A DNA stretch of 64,000 bases from Tubiluchus corallicola (taxonomy: Eukaryota; Priapulida; Priapulimorpha; Priapulimorphida; Tubiluchidae): assembly GCA_030141605.1 (NCBI GenBank), contig JAQGDQ010000921.1:16299-80298 (forward strand). Reading direction: 5' to 3'. Shown piece after piece: positions 60,600-64,000 of the stretch; within the stretch, counting starts at the first letter, position 1, and each line of letters begins with the position of its first letter. The notes beneath the pieces are model-generated. The model was not told the origin of the DNA and ran no database searches. It saw nothing but the letters and a program-made list of their open reading frames with translations. A program made the translations under genes and the position numbers.

Positions 60600-62249
60600 G
60601 TAAACAACTCGTGATATGACGAAACCCGGTTTGTAAAGACCTGATAACGAGAGTACCGGTTCATAGCATGGTTCACCTCATGACAAGTGCAATGAGAACC
60701 CGGAAGTGAGTGTCGTGAGTGACCGGAAGTGATGCATAATAGCAATTTCTCTACCACTGATGGTTCTTGAAATATGAGTAGAACTGTTCATGGGCTATAA
60801 TCCCCAATTCCTTACATTTGCAATTTACAAGAAATAATAAGATTAGAAGGACAATTTACTTGTATAATAAAAACCTATTATAAGGCTAGATGTACATTGC
60901 CTCTCTAGATGTACATTACAAGAGGCAACATTTAAAATAAATATAGAGATATTTTAATTTTACGTTTTTTGTTAATTTTTATTAATCGAAAGAATCAGAC
61001 TAAAAAGTTTAGAATTGTTTCGCTTTGTCAGAAATCAGCTTCCTACTCCCTTCCTTCCTGCTAGCTTTCTAGTTTTATTATAGAAACCGAACAACATCAA
61101 AATAACATATGTGCCATTTTTTCTACTTTTCCAGTTGCGCCATTTTTAACAGTGACATTTTTACCGTGCAACTCTCTCATCACCAGAACTTTTATATCAC
61201 TATGGCCTGTGTTAAAAACTGAAAACTGTAGTAAAAGTTATTCTTACAGTCACTAAAATTGAGAAAAATAGAATTAAAAGATTTTACTCATCAGCTAACG
61301 TATTTTTTCGAATAAATGTGGTTTATCATTCATTTCAGTTCGGTTTTTTATTTGCTGTGTAATTTCATTCTTATATTGAGGGTCCTGAACGTGGAGTACT
61401 CAGACACTCCAGGATCTAATTCCGGCCATTTACCACTCAAAAGTAACTTCCCCGTTTTGCGATTTTTTACAATTCCGTATTTTCTTACACGTGGCTTTTA
61501 TTTTCGCAGTCTGAAGACAACGGAGTATTTGATATGTCGATGGTTGTGTCACCTAACCTAACTAAGAATTTACATTTTGATAGAAACTACTTCTCAGCCA
61601 CTCATCCTCTGACTGTCCAAACCCGATGTTGCTTAACCTCAGAGTTAAGCAGACAAAATAACAACTCAACTATTCCCAATAAACAATAAATTGCGAAAAA
61701 TTGCCCAAAATAGCTGATGTAATATTGTCCCTATTTAACAACCGGCCTCATAAATTCTAGTATAGTAACTATTATATAAATGCTCTATACACTTTTTTAA
61801 CTTTACCATCCAAAAAGAGACAATGATTTCAAGGTAAGTAATTGCCCGCAATCCCATAAGCCAATGTTCAGCCTCGCTTTGAGATTACAGAAAGCTTTTA
61901 ATAACGCGTTTTAGGCTTTTGCAGCAGAATGGCAATTATTGTTTTTCTATTATCAGTTATTATTATATCAATTATCGTTACTTGGTATAAGTTACTTCGT
62001 ACTTGTAGGGCCACGTGTCAGTGTCCGATATCTGCTGTTATACCTTCAACAGGTAAATCAAATGATAAAAAAATAGACAAGATTCTTTGAAGAGTTTAGT
62101 GCATTATAGTTTCTTTGCAAATTCCGCTACGTTGCTCTTCACCTGTATGTCTTTGCCTTTATTCCTAAAAAGTACTTATTTGTTTACATTACATTTTATA
62201 GTCTGTAAGATATAACAAATTCTTCGTTGCTCGTACAAAAGTAATATTG
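60600..62249. other. Unannotated stretch
   Basis: No gene, domain or shared repeat recognised; the frame at 61316-61561 has no domain. Confidence 0.3.
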
Positions 62250-62960
62250 CTTTCCTGCGAATGATTGGAAAACAAGAAAAAAGCTTTTCGGGTTTTAAAA
62301 GTTTGTTAAAAGATCTTGGCAGATCAGACTCAGGTTTTGTTCGCCAATGGGTCAACAAGAATGTTAATCCTCTTAACTACATCATCACAAATGTTAATCC
62401 TCTCGACTATACACCAACAAAGATGTTTATCCCGCATAAAGCTGCTTAGGCGCATGTCTTCAGTTATGAACAGCAGCAGCATTTCTTTCTCAAGGCTGAC
62501 GTGAACTCCAGGAAAAACTTTCAGATTCTAAAGGCTTTATTCTCAGATAACATCTCTCTGTTCAGCTCAGGTACAATTTACTTAATGGCAGATCAATTTC
62601 AGACAAAGCTCGTTCAACAAAAATGTTAATCCCCTTGACTATGCATCAACAAAGATGTTTATACCGCATAAAGCTGCCTAATGCTTATCTCTAGAATGAC
62701 TGACGTTAATTTTAAACATAGGCGCTTAGCCAGCCACACGGAAATTATCCTAATGTGTTTTTTCAATGCCCTATACACCAGAAAGAAACTAGTTTTAAGC
62801 TCATTATCTTCTCAAGAGAACACTGATTTTTATCCTGTAATACGCGGCTAGTCAGTCTACTGGAAATTATCCCTGGATTTTAAACAGACAATGCGGCACG
62901 CATAAAGAAAACAAGTTGAGCAGAAGATAAAGCTGATTAGAAACGAACACGAATTTCTAA
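62250..62960 (+). repeat. Composite repeat family C, copy C5 (no GA tract)
   Basis: Contains AATGTTAATCCTCT with CAACAAAGATGTTTATCC (twice), TAAAGGCTTTATTCTCAGAT, ACTTAATGGCAGATCAATTTC, TAGGCGCTTAGCCAGCC and GAAATTATCC. These match copies C2 and C4. The open frames at 62261-62504 follow from the internal repetition. Confidence 0.65.
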
Positions 62961-63250
62961 AATAAACCTCCTCTTAGCTGCTGAAAATTGCTTTCTGTAC
63001 GTTAAGTGCTTTCAATACATCATTCCATATCTGCCAAGAATAGAAAAAAACGGAACTAAACAAATGTGTTGCTTAAGGCAAATATGTCATAACAACAAAC
63101 AAACAAACAAACGAACTACAATGTTTACCATATTGTTGTATTTCGACATTCAAAGATTTTCTGTCACAAAAAGTTTAATCTGTCAGAAAAGCAGAAACAA
63201 ATTAGCAAACAGCAGGCAAATAACGTCTATTTTTAAGGGCCTACAGACTT

Positions 63251-64000
63251 GTCTGTCGTAATTTGCACATCTATTGTTGTAGGTCTAGTGAAGTATAATT
63301 TACCTGTCGTAATTTGCACATCTATTGTTGTAGGTCTAGTGAAGTATAATTTACCTGTCGTAATTTGCACATCTATTGTTGTAGGCCTAGTGACTTATAA
63401 TTTACCTGTCGTAATTTGCACATCTATTGTTGTAGGTCTAGTGAAGTATAATTTACCTGTCGTAATTTGCACATCTATTGTTGTAGGCCTAGTGACTTAT
63501 AATTTACCTGTCGTAATTTGCACATCTATTGTTGTAGGTCTAGTGAAGTATAATTTACCTGTCGTAATTTGCACATCTATTGTTGTAGGTCTAGTGAAGT
63601 ATAATTTACCTGTCGTAATTTGCACATCTATTATTGTAGGCCTAGTAACTTATAATTTACCTGTCGTAACTTGCACATCTATTATTGTAGGCCTAGTAAC
63701 TTATAATTTACCTGTCGTAATTTGCACATCTATTGTTGTAGGCCTAGTGACTTATAATTTATCTTTCACAATTTGCACATCTATTGTTGTAGGCCTAGTG
63801 ACTTATAATTTACCTATCGTAATTTGCACATCTATTGTTGTAGGCCTAGTGACTTATAATTTACCTGTCGTAATTTGCACATCTATTGTTGTAGGCCTAG
63901 TGACTTATAATTTACCTGTCGTAATTTGCACATCTATTGTTGTAGGCCTAGTGACTTATAATTTACCTGTCGTAATTTGCACATCTATTGTTGTAGGCCT
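63251..64000. repeat. 51-bp minisatellite, about 14.7 units, continues past the window
   Basis: CTGTCGTAATTTGCACATCT recurs every 51 bp from 63253. Two unit types differ at GTCTAGTGAAGTATAA versus GCCTAGTGACTTATAA; the first type dominates to about 63600 and the second after it. Confidence 0.97.

Overview
The window reads as non-coding, repeat-dominated nuclear DNA of an invertebrate animal. It is AT-rich by eye, has long (ATT)n, (AAC)n and (GA)n tracts and eight or more minisatellites, and carries decayed BEL/Pao and Ty3/gypsy LTR retrotransposons, non-LTR retrotransposons, a Tc1-like transposase remnant, a candidate tRNA-derived SINE and several families of short interspersed repeats. There are no operons, ribosome binding sites or other bacterial features. 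A marine invertebrate, perhaps a mollusc, would fit, but the sequence does not settle the taxon. I found no intact host protein-coding gene, rRNA gene or convincing tRNA gene.

Layout. 0-4 kb: a fragment of repeat family A, degenerate short repeats, and a decayed coding-like stretch (about 2.05-3.64 kb) I cannot name. 4.78-5.96 kb: a 63-bp minisatellite whose units carry matches to the let-7 microRNA seed. 8.1-12.7 kb: a degenerate GGTAC-rich array, two family A elements, a glycine-codon-rich repeat and an inverted family B copy. 12.86-16.78 kb: a Ty3/gypsy gag pseudogene between two LTRs of about 1 kb in INVERTED orientation. 16.8-20.1 kb: a BEL/Pao element with gag zinc motifs, protease, reverse transcriptase and RNase H, broken by frameshifts and stops and lacking integrase. 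22.6-29.1 kb: microsatellites, a 69-bp minisatellite within a ~0.6-kb tandem duplication, and a SINE-like element. 23-24, 30-31, 36-38, 46-48 and 62-63 kb: a composite repeat family C, three copies of which contain a (GA)n tract at the same place. 34.3-35.15 kb: a 46-bp minisatellite. 39.9-44 kb: CTGA repeats, a ~32-bp array, an inverted-repeat element and a second 63-bp minisatellite. 44.3-46.0 kb: two family B copies. 48.88 kb: a perfect 24-bp palindrome containing a nuclear-receptor DR1-like site. 49.6-50.35 kb: a 32-bp minisatellite with 192-bp higher-order structure. 50.6-51.8 kb: a fragment resembling a carbohydrate sulfotransferase exon, then an RTE-like LINE 3' end and a Tc1-like transposase remnant. 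52.8-54.0 kb: a 76-bp minisatellite. 57.15-59.08 kb: a minus-strand LINE with recognisable reverse transcriptase, next to a second copy of the glycine-codon repeat. 60.4 kb: a 48-bp minisatellite. 63.25 kb to the end: a 51-bp minisatellite running off the window.

The window's interest lies in its repeats: two non-autonomous families (A and B) with related TTAAAGGA-type ends, a composite microsatellite-carrying family, higher-order minisatellites, and a retrotransposon whose inverted LTRs suggest autointegration. All periods and copy numbers were counted by hand and are approximate to a few bases.
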